This document shows positions 1-11,510 of a stretch of 64,000 nucleotides of DNA, piece after piece. A program made the translations under genes and the position numbers. The stretch is from contig NW_026515468.1 of the NCBI RefSeq assembly GCF_014898815.1, positions 868,001-932,000 on the forward strand, written 5' to 3'. The notes beneath the pieces were generated by a model. It made no database searches. It worked only from the letters and a program-made list of their open reading frames with translations, and was not told the DNA's origin. Each line of letters opens with the position of its first letter. The first letter of the stretch is position 1. Source of the stretch: Panonychus citri (taxonomy: Eukaryota; Arthropoda; Arachnida; Trombidiformes; Tetranychidae).

Positions 1-481
1 GAGGATCAGTGATTAATGTAAATGGTTGATTAAGATGATGAGAAATATTAATAGAAAGAAATTGAAGATTCGTATTATTATTTAGGTCGAGTAAATGATT
101 TACATCCTTTTCGCTGGGGTTTCAATTCAATTGGGAAGATTATCATGATTATGATTACAAAAAGTGACCTCAAACTTATTTCCCGAACTTCAATTGTTGT
201 AATAACTTTCAAGCTCCATAAAGAATTGAAACAAATTGATCATTGACCTTTCAAAGGCCAGTTTTCTTGATAAGTAGCCCATTAAAATGATCGCCATCAC
301 TACTTGTATCTCTCTTGCAATTGATTTGAAAGATAATCATGATAATAATGATACTGTTGATGATTAAATTGCTCTGTTTACAATAAGCTTGATTATCGTG
401 TTTCACTGATTAGTTGATTGTTTTGGACTATTTTTCTTTTGCTTCTTTATTTTTGTTCATCTCAAGCTTTGATTGTCTTAC

Positions 482-935
482 CTCGTTGGAGTATTTTGTT
501 GAACATGTTGCCGTTTGCGTCGGGAGTACAATTCCAACGTTCGTGTTTGAATTGTTGTTGACACTCGGTGATTCCCTTACGTGTCCCCTCGGACACTCCA
601 AGAACTGCCTGTGATTGTTCACGACAAGCGATTAGCTGGTCTTCAGTTAATCCGTTCACATTGGCACAAATCTCGGGGATACTTGTTAACCGGCGGAATC
701 TTAATCCATCAGCAATCGACCAGCAATTGATTAATAGTAACAAAATTAATGAATTAATATATAAATTGTAAGAGAAACATGATGATGATGATGATGATGA
801 TGAAGATGAAGATGATGACCGATTTGCGTGAGAGAAACAAGAAGATGGGAACTCAGAGTAAGATGAACTTTTTGATGATTCTGATGAAAAGATATAAGAA
901 TTTCTTGGAGAAAACTTGAAGATTGAGTTAACCAT
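482..935 (-). CDS. Wnt family ligand, first coding exon (gene runs off the left edge)
   Basis: This exon encodes the N-terminal part of a Wnt, a secreted Cys-rich lipid-modified signalling ligand. After a long Ser-rich leader (a Ser run near residues 40-52) there is a hydrophobic stretch, LYINSLILLLLINCW, acting as the signal or anchor segment. The mature start then carries the family pattern: a Cys in ICANVNGL, a Cys in ACREQSQ, then GITECQQQF and HERWNC, the signature around the first conserved cysteines. The exon ends in MFNKILQRG at a canonical donor (GTAAGA on the minus strand, at 481-476), in phase with the expected RETAF continuation, which is not found in bases 1-480. The start is the ATG at 935; no other Met precedes the hydrophobic core, so an upstream exon is possible but not required. 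The subfamily is not assigned: HERWNC recalls Wnt16, while FNKILQRG recalls Wnt1/6. The family call is secure. Confidence 0.9.
780..830. repeat. GAT/GAA trinucleotide tract inside the Wnt exon
   Basis: A run of GAT with some GAA triplets. Read on the minus strand as TCA/TCT/TCC-type codons, it encodes the poly-Ser stretch just before the Wnt signal segment, so it is probably length-variable between individuals. Confidence 0.75.
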
Positions 936-2277
936 TTTGCTGATAGAATTGATATTCTAATAATGAACACAATTAGTTGATTGTTTGGTGGATGATTAGA
1001 GTTTGACAATATGATCAGTTTGTTGTTGGAAAACAATTTAAATCAAATTGAGAATCACTTAACCCAAGAAAGTCATTTACTTATTGTTCATCCAGATTAG
1101 TTGATAAAGTTAAGAGACTGAGAAAAAAAAATAAAGACAATTATCAATTTCTTCATCTACCAAGATGATGATGATGTTAATTATAATTATTATGATTAAC
1201 TAATTGTAATTAACCAGAAGATTAATTTAATTCAATTGTGAAAACAATGAAAACTCTTGAAGAAACAAAACTGACTCTTTATCAATGAGATTATTATGAT
1301 GATTAAGAAAATGTAGATTATCAATTATTATTATTAGTGGAACTTGATGATTAACAATAGTAACAATAAATCACACACACAATTAAAACAGGAAACTTAC
1401 AACAATTAAAAGATGATTAGTAAATGTTTCACTTTAATAATGTTACTTAAACTGTTTGGTAAAAGTTTTGTTTTTATTGATTTCCTGTTGATTAGTTGAT
1501 TGTTTGATGAATTACCTTGAAAAGTAATGATTAAGATCTTAGGCCTTAGGTTAATAAATCAATTGGTTAATTGTTGTAATTGTTACACATGAATATTAAT
1601 CATATTTAACAGAATTGAACTTTCATCAAACTAATTTAAGTTGAAGCAAAAAAAGTTTAACCAGGTGATTGAAATTAAGGCGGAGTTTACCTGAAGTTTA
1701 ACTGACCAGTCGAGTTGAAGATAAGTGTGAATTGTAGCTTGGGTCAAGCTGAGAAATTGAGTTAATTGTTATAAATAACTAACTGGTTTCAAGTGTAATT
1801 ACAATTAAATAACCATGGAAACCGAAACTTTTAAATTGTAACGCACATTATTATCAGTGCATCTTAATTGTCAGTGCAAATTAATTGTAATGATAACGGA
1901 AAATTAAATCATCTTAAGTGTCTGATTAAAACTAAACCCCTTTGATTACGGTAATTAAATTAAATCACATTGGGGGAGGTGGTTGATTGATTGATTTAAA
2001 ACAAATAAGTAAAATAAGTGATGATAATCAGAGTAATTATCAATATTAATCAATGAACAAATTACTTGAACATTAATCATTGTGTTGACTTAATTGTGAC
2101 AGTTAATTTTTCAAGTCACAATAAAAAGTTAACTATGAATTAACTTTGAATCTATTTTGATTGTTACAATGGTTCTCAGCGTTTCTAATTGACAATTAAC
2201 CAGGAAAATTTGTTTCTTTATTAAATTAGTAGGATGATAAATCTGTTTATCTTGTTGGTAATTAAATTTGATTAAAA
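936..2277. other. Intergenic region between the divergent Wnt and SLC46 genes
   Basis: About 1.3 kb between two genes transcribed away from each other, so promoters of both should lie here. The sequence is AT-rich and dominated by TTAATTG/CAATTAA words. I see no open frame, RNA gene or clear TATA box that I can assign. Confidence 0.6.
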
Positions 2278-3786
2278 ATGATCAATTTCTCAATAAGCGT
2301 TGAGCCTTTGATTTTACTCTTTATTGCAGCAATTAACTGTGAATACACTTTGATTCAATATTCAGTTTCAACGTCCCATTGTCTTTCATTGACCAATCTA
2401 ACTGACCCATCCATTTGTGAGTCACCAAAATCTCCCAATGTTTCAGCTCTAATCAAAGACGATGTGACAATTTCAATGAGAAATTACAACTTTTTCCTGT
2501 CCATTTGCTGTTCACTGGCCACTCTGTTCACCGGCTCTTGGTCAGATTATTATGGAAGACGATTACCGATAATGTTTGCCCTTTTGTCCTCCATTTTGGC
2601 TCAATGTCTTTGCATAATTTTCTGGATTACACTTGATCACAATTTAATTTGGTTAATCTATTTGGCTGGATTAGTCTCTGGTATCTCTGGATCATCATCA
2701 AGTCTAATTGCAAACTGTTTCGGGTACACAGCTGATATAACCAGTGTCCAAGAAAGGACCAAAGCGATGACCACAATGCAATCAATGCTTTACTTGGGAA
2801 GTGCAATCGGTTTCTCAACGGGCAGTACAATGGTCAAGCTATTTTCCTCCTCTCTGTCCATTGGATTCACAGTTTTACTCCTTATTCATAGTAGTTTATT
2901 TATCTATGTACTTTGTTACCTCAAGGAATCAAAATCAACAACAGACTCGCCAACGGTCAAGGGACTATTCAGATTATCTCACATGGCAACAGTTTTCTGG
3001 ACAATATTTCACCCTCGACCTGACCAACCCTTTAAACGTACATGGCTACTCACAGTGGTCAGTTGTATTTTCCTTGCAAATCTCATTTCCCATGCAAGAT
3101 TTTCAATTCTTTACGTTTTCCTACGAAATGACCCTTTAAGATGGACATCAGATCTTTATGGTTACTTACAATCGGCTAATTATCTGATTGGTGGGTTTAC
3201 ATTACTCATTTTAGTTCCAACTGTCCAACGAGTTTATCCCAAGTTAATTAACGACGATCTCATGGCAACTCTTGGATTCGCCTCTCGAACTGTTGGTCTG
3301 ATCTTCCTTGGACTGACCAAAGAAACTTTTACAACTTTTGCATCTTCCTTTGGGTTCATTTTTTCAGAATTAACTTTACCCTCTTTGAGGTCAATCGTCT
3401 CAAAAACTGTCGATACAAATGAAAAGGGCAAAGCATTTGCTTTCCTTGGACTATTATCAAATTTTACCTTCTTAATTGGATCGCAATTAGCGAGTTTAGT
3501 TTATCATTACAGTTCATCACAATTTCCTGGATTAATTTTTATCATTCTAAGCATCATATCAACTATACCATTCACAATTTTCATGATTAAATATTTTGAT
3601 TTAATTAATTTCCCGACGACAACAACAACAATCAACAACCAAATGATCAATAGTAATAAAGATGAGACAATTTCTCATGTTAATTGTTTATCTAATCAAC
3701 ACAATCGCTTTGATAAAAGTATTGAATTAGCTAACGATCAATGTGTTCAAGAGGAAATTGAAAAACTATTAACACTCAAAAATTAA
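2278..3786 (+). CDS. SLC46/proton-coupled folate transporter-like MFS protein
   Basis: A 502-residue intronless membrane transporter of the major facilitator superfamily, closest in style to the SLC46 group (proton-coupled folate transporter and relatives). The N-terminus VEPLILLFIAAI matches the SLC46 first helix. An extracytoplasmic loop with Cys and N-glycosylation sites follows (NLT near residue 40, NVS near 55). After helix 2 comes the MFS motif A, TGSWSDYYGRRLPIM, at about residues 82-96. About twelve hydrophobic segments can be counted, with a basic central loop near residues 220-240. The hydrophilic tail after about residue 440 is Asn/Thr-rich. The ATG at 2278 is the first in frame, and the length is normal for the family. 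The substrate cannot be told from sequence; arthropod genomes carry many SLC46 paralogues. A decayed second copy lies 2.2 kb downstream. Confidence 0.9.
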   Translation: MINFSISVEPLILLFIAAINCEYTLIQYSVSTSHCLSLTNLTDPSICESPKSPNVSALIKDDVTISMRNYNFFLSICCSLATLFTGSWSDYYGRRLPIMFALLSSILAQCLCIIFWITLDHNLIWLIYLAGLVSGISGSSSSLIANCFGYTADITSVQERTKAMTTMQSMLYLGSAIGFSTGSTMVKLFSSSLSIGFTVLLLIHSSLFIYVLCYLKESKSTTDSPTVKGLFRLSHMATVFWTIFHPRPDQPFKRTWLLTVVSCIFLANLISHARFSILYVFLRNDPLRWTSDLYGYLQSANYLIGGFTLLILVPTVQRVYPKLINDDLMATLGFASRTVGLIFLGLTKETFTTFASSFGFIFSELTLPSLRSIVSKTVDTNEKGKAFAFLGLLSNFTFLIGSQLASLVYHYSSSQFPGLIFIILSIISTIPFTIFMIKYFDLINFPTTTTTINNQMINSNKDETISHVNCLSNQHNRFDKSIELANDQCVQEEIEKLLTLKN

Positions 3787-4162
3787 CTAATTGCTGATGA
3801 AACAATTTTCTAATCAACTGTAACCACAGTTGAATTTCAAACTCATACAAACAACAATAATTAAATTCTGAGAATCGGTTAATTGTGACCAGTTAACCAA
3901 TTCTTTTCTGTAGTCAACTAATTGAGCTTTTTTTTATTACAATTTCCTTTTAATTGCGTCACAATTGATTTAATCTCTGCTTCTATTTTGTTTCTGTCTA
4001 ATTTAATTTACTCGTCTTTCCAGTTTCCACAATTTAGAAACCTTGTCTTAATCGCAAGGACATCAAGTTAATCTGATGAAAAAGAGCAGCAATTGATTAA
4101 TTGTCTATTTGGTTTATGTTACCAACAAGTTGCTTTGTGTGCTCATTAATTACTCTGCAACC
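3787..4162. other. Short spacer between the SLC46 gene and the carboxylesterase
   Basis: 376 bp of AT-rich sequence holding the 3' end of the transporter and the presumed promoter of the esterase. Nothing else is recognisable. Confidence 0.5.
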
Positions 4163-5835
4163 ATGATCATAATTAACACGTTAATTGTTACATTTTGTGC
4201 TCTCATTTGTTTCCACAATGTTTATTGCGCTGATCCGATTGTCACAATAGCCACTGGTCCCATCAAGGGTGTTCAGAAAACCGTCCAAGGGGTCAAAGTG
4301 AACGCGTTTTATAATATTCCCTATGCAGAGCCTCCCGTGGGTGAGAACCGTTTCCGTCGGCCCATTCCGATTACTCGAAAATCTGAAGAGATTTTCAAAG
4401 CAAATCGACAAGGAAAAGCGTGCTACTCGATGCCGGTCAAGTTTATAAAGCTCGATTCTCCTTTCAATGTTACCGAAACGGAAGATTGTTTAACATTGAC
4501 GATCTGGTCTCCGGTGATTAATCTTGACCCGAGTAATTTGAAGCCCGTTCTTGTTTATATTCACGGTGGTGCTTTTATTTTGGATGGTTCGAGAGACCCT
4601 CGTATCGCTGATGGTGAGATACTTTCAGCTTTGGGTGATTTTGTTGTGGTCACTATGAGATATCGTCTTGGTGTTTTTGGTTGTCTATTCACCAATTCAG
4701 ATGAGGCACCAGGTAATTTACCTTTGGAGGATCAAGCTCTTGCTCTTGAATGGATCTCAGATAACATTAGATACTTTGGTGGTGATCCAAACAGGGTGAC
4801 ACTTTCAGGTGAATCTGCTGGATCAATTTCGGTTTCATTACACTTTATGAGACCTCAAAGTCGACCACTTTTCCATCAGGTGATCTTACAAAGTGGAGCC
4901 GTTCGTACCAATCTAAATGAGAAAATCGATGTTGCTCTATCTCGAACAGTTAAATTAGCCCAAGTTGTTGGTTGTACTGTTAATGACACAATCGAAAGTC
5001 TATCAAACCCTGAGGTATTATCGTGCCTCAGGTCAGTATCACCCGAGAGTTTGATGACCGCTTACATGGACCAAGAAGCGGAATCCGATCAAATTCAAGC
5101 AACACCTTCTTGCCTTGTAAACAAAGGTGATTTCTCACAATCTCATGCAGATGAACGTCTAGTGGCCGGTTCATTTCCGTCCGGATTTCCGATTCTAGTG
5201 ACCTCCATGAAAGATGAAGGCTCAGTAATACTTCAGCATATAATGTACGAGGGACCACAAGATTTTCGAGAGATTCTCAACGGGACAATTACGCATTTTA
5301 CCTCAGCCGAAGCAGCGGCCATAATAGACGAAACTTATTATTCCGGTTTACTGAATCAATCTAATTCATTTGAATCACAAAAGCGATTGTCCGAGCATTG
5401 GGTGACCTTTATTTCCGTTGTCCGTCAATATGGTTTGCCGAAAAAGCTTCCCAAACAAACAAGATCTGGACCCTCGAATATACTTATTCAAGTCCAACCT
5501 TCAGCGATATGGAGCCGCAATTAATTTTCAACAATAAATTTGGACCTCGACACGCACTTGACCTCGTCTATGTGTTTGGTTTTCCCTTGATGGTTCGCAA
5601 TAAAATGACCCCAGAAGATGTTAAACAAACTGAACAAATCATCTCGATATGGAAACAATTTGTCCACGAAGGTAAACTGGACTGGTCACCTTATATTATC
5701 CAAGCATCGACGGGACAAATTTTACCTCATCAACTGGAAATCGATCCATCGAAACAAATTGGTTCAACCAAGTTCGACGATCGATATTTTTACTGTCAAA
5801 CCTGGAAGAAAATTATCTATGGAGATAAATTCTGA
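4163..5835 (+). CDS. Secreted carboxylesterase/cholinesterase-like protein, interrupted by a one-base frameshift
   Basis: An alpha/beta-hydrolase of the type-B carboxylesterase family, which hydrolyses ester bonds and in arthropods often serves detoxification or digestion. The ATG at 4163 starts a signal peptide (MIIINTLIVTFCALICFHNV). The order of motifs is normal: NIPYAEPPVGENRF, the TEDCL disulfide region, YIHGGAF oxyanion loop, nucleophile GESAGS (Ser about residue 218) and the acidic member of the triad in KDEG (Glu about 352). At about 5401 the frame breaks: frame one reads EHW then nonsense to a stop at 5524, while the next frame continues family-like sequence (GDLYFRCPSIWFAEKA, then FGPRHALDLVYVFGFP with the catalytic His near 5551) to the TGA at 5833. 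One base seems to be missing in a G run. The intact length would be about 557 residues, normal for the family. It could be a recent pseudogene or an assembly error; there are no splice signals for an intron at the break. Confidence 0.85.
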
Positions 5836-5959
5836 TAATTAGAAGGAACCATTTGCTCACTTTCGCTAGACAATCAACTAAATTGTGTCTCTAATTCTGT
5901 TAATCAATAGAAACATTTGATTGTTGATGAAGTTACGACAATTCCACTGGTTTTTTACC

Positions 5960-6345
5960 ACAATTAAACTTCAAATGTGATCAGTACACTAATTAAATAC
6001 TCGATTTCAGCTCTCACTTGTCTTTCCTTGACCAATTCAACTGACCAGTAGATTTGTAGATCGATCAATACTTCAGCAGTAATTAAAGACTAAGTGATTA
6101 ACTTAATTGAGAAATTGAATTAATTTCATCATTCAAATGTCTCATGTTGCTTATTTACCAATTTCTATGATGAAACATTTTAATTTAATTCATTTTCTGA
6201 CAACAATTAACTATCAAAAGTAAAAATGATTAGATTGTTTCTCATGGTAATTGTTTTGATTAGATAAACAATCAATTTGATAAAAGTGTTCAGTTAATCA
6301 ATAATCGTTGTGTTCAAGAGGAGATTGAAAAATTAACAACAATCA
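5960..6345 (+). pseudogene. Decayed, internally deleted copy of the SLC46 transporter gene
   Basis: Bases about 5960-6165 follow 2330-2540 of the intact transporter gene. For example, cttgtctttccttgaccaat corresponds to attgtctttcattgaccaat, and attaaagactaagtgat to atcaaagacgatgtgac. Bases about 6168-6345 follow 3580-3775, including ttgataaaagtgttcagtta and tgttcaagaggagattgaaa. About 1.05 kb of the middle of the gene is absent. In-frame stops are present, such as GAC TAA where the parent has GAC GAT. The copy is in the same orientation as the parent, with the esterase between them, which suggests an old tandem duplication followed by decay. Alignment was by eye, so the edges are approximate. 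Confidence 0.8.
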
Positions 6346-7793
6346 ATTGATTGTTTTTTGCAACTTTTTCACTTTACAATTAAATCAATAAGTTAATTTC
6401 TTTCAACGCTCAATTAACTGTATTCATTAAATATTACAATCAATATTGAAAACAGAAACAATTAAATGATTAAACAATCACAATTAATGAAAAGGATTGA
6501 CTTTTAATCAATAATTCAACTGTTAGTGATTAAAATTGCGGAAATGAACAAAAATCAAGGTTCACAATTAGACAAGCAATTAATTACCAATGTAATTTTC
6601 ATACACCCAAACAATTAAGCTAATTAAGCGGATTGTAATTAGGAAATCAACAGATCAATAAACTATTAATAGCAATCAAAAAAAGGAAAACAATTTAATA
6701 AAATTTTCCGTTAATTTGAATTGAAAAAAGTTCAATAAACACAGAATTAAGTTAATCATCACAATTAACTTGATTCATCTTCTTAAGTTAATTGGTTTAA
6801 ATTTAATTGTGTCAACAGTTCTTGATTCATCTGTTCCCATCTCTCATTCATTTCCAAGGCTTCATTTTGTTTAATTGTTTGTTGATTATGTTAATCAACA
6901 TAATTCGTATGTTACAACAATCAATAAACTTGAATAGTCAAGGTTTTGACAATTAATTGAGAAAGAGAAATGATTAACTTGATTTTCTGCTTTTTCTTTC
7001 CTTGATTAATTTTCAGTGCTGATCATCAGTAATTAACTTGACAATGGTTGAAATTTTGATCAACAAAAACGAAGGACAATTAAAAAAAAAGCTCAACCTT
7101 TAACAATTAACAATTAACATGATCAATTTCAATTTTGTTCAAGTTGTAAAAGTTAATTAAATGCTTGAACCATTTGGCTATTAGTTAATTGTGAAAATCA
7201 TCTTTAAGATGATAAACTTCATCTAAATTGTTGCTGCCTGATTGTTGGTGTTTATCAATTGACTTTGATTGTTTGAGATGTTGACAATTGGCTGTTAAAC
7301 AAGTTGGATTGTTGACTAATTAAATTGATTGTCGAGAGTTGATAAGCTCGGTAATTAAAGATTAGTCTTAATTGTAGTTTCTTTTAAATTGTCTTAGAGG
7401 TTTGGACAGTCTATTGGGAATGGAAATAAATTAATTCTCTTTGTTTTTCCTTTAATTGAATTAATATTATTGTTATTGGATTTTTGTGTTTTGTTTGTTT
7501 ATCGTTTTAGTTTTCATGTTAGAAGGTGAAAGTTGAAAACAAAAATGATTAAGGAGGACAAAAAAGGTGATGATGATGATGTTGATGATGATAATTTCCA
7601 TGATGAGAAACTTGAAGGAAATCATTCGAGGAACAGAAGATTTAGTTAAACGAAAAAAAAACGAGTGTGGTGGCTGTAAGAATTAGAAAATAATTCGTCA
7701 TTCCAATGGAAACATGGAAATCATCACTTTTAGAAAAAAAAATTAATGGCAAAATGTTTAAGTGAAAAGAAAAAAATGATTAAAGGTGAAGAT

Positions 7794-7831
<38 letters not shown>

Positions 7832-8458
7832 CACAAAGAAATGAGAGTATTTTTGATCGACGGAAAATATGAAGACATGATTGTGTGTAGTGTATTTGTG
7901 TTTATGGTTTGTCGTGAATGAAACTGAGCTCTTGAAAGGAAAAAGTCAAATGATTATACTACATAGAGAAATGGATGTGTTGTAATAAATAAAATTCAGT
8001 GTTTACGATGAACGAAAAGAGTGAGAAGGGAAGAAAAGCAAGGTAATTGTGGAATCCATTGTGTGGATGATGAAAACTACAGTTAGTTGAGAGGTATCAT
8101 TGGAAAGGAATAGAGAAGTGAGGTTATTTGCAAAAGAATAGAAGTTAGATTACTTGTGGTATTAATAGTGACAACTAATTAGTTGAAAACAAATGTCGCT
8201 GGTTGTGATGCTTAGGTAATCTTCGAGTTTCTTGAGAGATAGAGAGAGAGAGAGGTAGAAGATTTCATCCTTTGATTGTGAAAGGTCACAGCTTTTTGTC
8301 TCTTTAAACCTTCCGATTGAGATGGGATAACTCAGTCCAACGTAATGTTTGGTTCCTTTGCAATAATGATGAAAGGTTTGTATATAAATCGCCATCAGGA
8401 TTAAGTTGATTCATCGTGGAGGAAGTGTTTCTTTATGGTTTCAAAAATTTGCTTCATT
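6346..8458. other. Intergenic region with simple repeats, downstream of the Myb/SANT-like gene
   Basis: AT-rich, with CAATTAA-type words to about 7.5 kb. Then come GATGATGAT (about 7568-7590) and a (GA)n tract (7796-7824). From about 7.6 kb the sequence is purine-rich on the plus strand and may include the 3' UTR of the minus-strand gene ending at 8459. The minus-strand open frame at 8162-8395 resembles no family and is probably chance or UTR. Confidence 0.5.
7796..7824. repeat. (GA)n microsatellite
   Basis: Uninterrupted AG repeat of 29 bp, downstream of the Myb/SANT-like gene. Confidence 0.95.
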
Positions 8459-9867
8459 TTAACATAGCATATGTTGTTGTTGTTGTTGTTGTTTGGTGGT
8501 AGACCTGGTTCCAGAATAACTTCTTTGTGGTATTGGTGTGGTTGTTGATGTTGGTGGTGGTGTAGTTTCATTCATATAAGTTGTCGAAGTCTCTGATGCT
8601 GAGTTAGATTTAGGGGTAGGACTTTTATCAGCATTAAAGCATGAAAGAAGTTTGAATGTGTGCTCTTGCATTTTCATAAGCGTATCGAGAAAAGCCTTTT
8701 CTCTTCTCTCTTCTCGTTCATTCTCCTCTTTTCGTCGACTAGCTTCACGTTCGAAGCGTTCTTTTTCCAAGCTAATCCATTCGCGCATCACTTCGGTCTC
8801 TTTGGTCAAGTGTTTGAATATTCTGTCAATAAGAAGAGCCGAAGCTGTTGGAGGTGCTTCGTAATTTGCATTAGCTTGATTACCATTAGAAGAATGTTGA
8901 TAGAATGCAGAAGGATTTGAATCGGATCTAAGTCTTTTTGCAGGGTTACCCGAATCTAAAGAATAAAAAGAAAAAAAATTACATCAGTAATCAATTTATT
9001 GAGACAAATGATTAATACTAATAAATTAAATGCTTATATAAACATACCTTCCCGACTTGTATGAGGTAATTCGTCGTCTTCATCATCTTTAAATAGACCA
9101 GAAAAATTGTGTTAAATCAAGAGATTCAACAATTTAGATTACTTTGGAAAAAGCTTCAACTTACCATGATCAAGATTTCTAGATTTGTCCAAATTATGCG
9201 TAGAAGTAGATGCAGAAGGTTCCCTGTAATTAGTGGAGGTTCCTTGTCTTTCACTGACTCCATTAGAATTAGGGGACATGGTATATGAGAATAGATCATC
9301 GCCCTCCTCACCGCTGTCCACACGATCATCGCCGTCCATACCATCATCAGGTCCCAGATCAAGTGGTTCTAGGTCATAATCATCATCATAGTTAAGTGCA
9401 GCCTTAACTCCATTGGCATCTTTAGCTTGATAAATTTTATGTAGAGCATCAAAAAATATACATTTTTTCTTCCTTTCTGCTGTAGGATTTTTCAAAATCC
9501 TTCGATATTCAGCTATCATATTGAAAACCCGTGTTCTAACTTGATCTGTAGGAGTAAAATAATTTGAAAGAAGAAGAGGATAAGTAAAGGGTTGATAGAT
9601 GATCATAATATTGGAGAGGAAAGATTAAGATGACTGAGAGAAAAATTTACCTGCTGTTCGCTCGTAGCCATGTTCTTTTATTCTTTCAGCGATCTTTTCC
9701 CAAACATGGCGAGTTCTTTTAGAATTAGTTAACTGTCTTTGTACCAGATCTTGTCCCCATAAGGAGAGTAAAATTCTTGTCTCACTGTAAGACCAACTCG
9801 CACCTCTTTCAATAGTTGGTTTGATGGAAGATCCTTGGGAATGATGTCCACCTTCATCGTCACCCAT
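8459..9867 (-). CDS. Myb/SANT-like (trihelix-type) DNA-binding domain protein, four exons
   Basis: A predicted nuclear DNA-binding protein of 377 residues. Exons on the minus strand are 9867-9651, 9545-9165, 9086-9048 and 8955-8459; all three joins are phase 1 with GT-AG borders and create an Asp codon each time. The domain is Myb_DNA-bind_4/MSANTD-like: ASWSYSETRILLSLW (about residues 23-37), VWEKIAERIKEHGYERTA and, across intron 1, QVRTRVFNMIAEYRRI, then KKCIFFDALHKIY. An acidic linker rich in Asp/Glu and Ser/Thr follows. The last exon encodes a charged helix (about residues 260-310, EKERFEREASRRKEENERE and on), which could be a coiled coil, and a C-terminal poly-Gln run before HMLC. This layout, an N-terminal SANT-like domain plus a C-terminal charged helix, is common in arthropod regulators, some related to the Myb-like proteins of Harbinger transposons. 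The target is unknown. The start is the ATG at 9867, just before the domain. Confidence 0.85.
8472..8492. repeat. GTT/CAA trinucleotide run encoding poly-Gln
   Basis: Seven GTT units on the plus strand; on the minus strand these are CAA codons giving the Gln run at the C-terminus of the Myb/SANT-like protein. Confidence 0.85.
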
Positions 9868-11275
9868 TTGATTATAATTGGTATAACTACAGTCACTGTT
9901 GGAATCAATGGTGATAGATTTAAATGGAGATTTTTGAAAAAAGAAAAAAAGTTAACCGGTACGAGCGGAGGGTTAAGTGAAATGCAGCAAAGTGATAATC
10001 TAAATCCAATATCACTATTGAAGAGACACAGGCGAGACCAAGGAAAGTCAAACACACAGGAGAAGAGGACAAACTAAAAAACCATGTGAGAATTGATATA
10101 CAAAAAAAAAAAGAAAACACAAAGATACAAATTAATAAAATAAAAACAACGGACACATGAAGGTAAAAAGTGAATCAATTTGACTGAAAATAGAAGAGTG
10201 AGTGAGTGAGAAAGAGAGAGAGAGAGAGTGAAATGAAGAGCAAGATGACAACAAAAGACACAAACAATAGGTAATATTAAAAAAAAGGAGAAAGAGAAAT
10301 GAGAGAAAGGCAAAAAAACACTTACAGAGATTTAGTGAGTACAAAAAAGAGACACAGAGAGAGAAAGAGATTCAAAGTTAGCAGTTGTTGATATTGTTGT
10401 TGTGAAGAGAGAAAAAAAATCACACAGAGGCAGAGGAGGTAAAAGAGAAAGAGAGAGAAGGAAAGAAAAGAAAGAGAAAGATAAATGAAAAATTAAAGAA
10501 GAGAACAAAAAAAATAAAGAGTTGAATTAATTTAGAATAGACTTAATGTAGATTAAAAGTGAATTCCAATTAAAAATGGATAAAATATTCCAAACGAATG
10601 ATATAATTACCCAATTAAATTACAATTAATTGAAAAGAAACACCAATTAAAGAAAGAAAAACATGCGGCCAACAATCAATTTTAATTCTGTTCCCTCAAT
10701 TTGGTTGTTTCTTTTTCTATTCTCAATTAAAAAAGGGACCGATTAGTCATTACATCTCGAAAAAGAACATTTTTTTTCTATTAGAATCAATGTAAACCTT
10801 TTTTCTATTCGATTGCAATATAGTAACACAGTTGAACGGTTAATTGTCTCTCAATTATTTTATCTTCTGTTTCCTTGCCTTCTGTCTTGTTGTAATTGGG
10901 AATTAACAGTTAGAGAGAGAGAGACAATTTTATGAATGGAAGAGAGAGAGAGAGAGAAGACAGAAAGATTTTTGTTCTTTGTTTGATTTCCCTCCAATCC
11001 GCGGTGGAAGAGGAAAAGGAGGCGAAGAGAGTAAATAAATTGGTAAAAGAGCTTAATCACTTTTTAACTCTCACTCTTTCTCTTCATCTCTTTAACATCC
11101 ATTTCCCTTTCTCTCTCTTTCTATTTTCTATCTTCTTCTTCCTTTCTTGTTCTCTCTCTCTCATTAAGCTGTTCATCATCATCTCTCTTCTTCCATCTTT
11201 TGGTCAACACCCATTAAAACTGTAAACCACCATTTGGAATTCACTGTTTTCCTCAATTACTATTACCACATTTAA

Positions 11276-11510
11276 AAGGAATCCAAAAGTGTTACATGGA
11301 GCAGGGATGATCAGGAAGAGGAAAATGATGAAAAATCGCCAATCAAAATCATCCAAAGACTGGTCATTAACCATTGGAATTTTATACTCAATAGGAAAGA
11401 TGAAAGAATCAGTTCATTTCCATTACAAACATCATGGAGAATTTTCTCCTCCTAATCAATACTAATTAATGTGTTGATACTTTTATCTATTTCTTGACAG
11501 AGAACGAGAC
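11276..11510. repeat. Diverged segment shared with 22553-22790 (copy 1)
   Basis: Starts ggaatccaaaagtgttacat; the partner has ggaatccataagtgttacat. Further matching blocks come in the same order: tcatccaaagactggtcatt against catccaaagggagacatt, and caatactaattaatgtgttg against caatacaaattcatgtgtta. The nature of the repeat is unknown. Confidence 0.55.

Noticed and set aside
6405..6470. A possible third trace of the SLC46 gene start (caattaactgt followed by AT-rich sequence)
   Set aside because: The match is short and made of the commonest words of this region, so it is not distinguishable from chance.
10074..10344. Overlapping minus-strand open frames rich in Ser, Phe and Leu
   Set aside because: They come from GA/TC low-complexity sequence, resemble no family, and lie upstream of the Myb/SANT-like gene.
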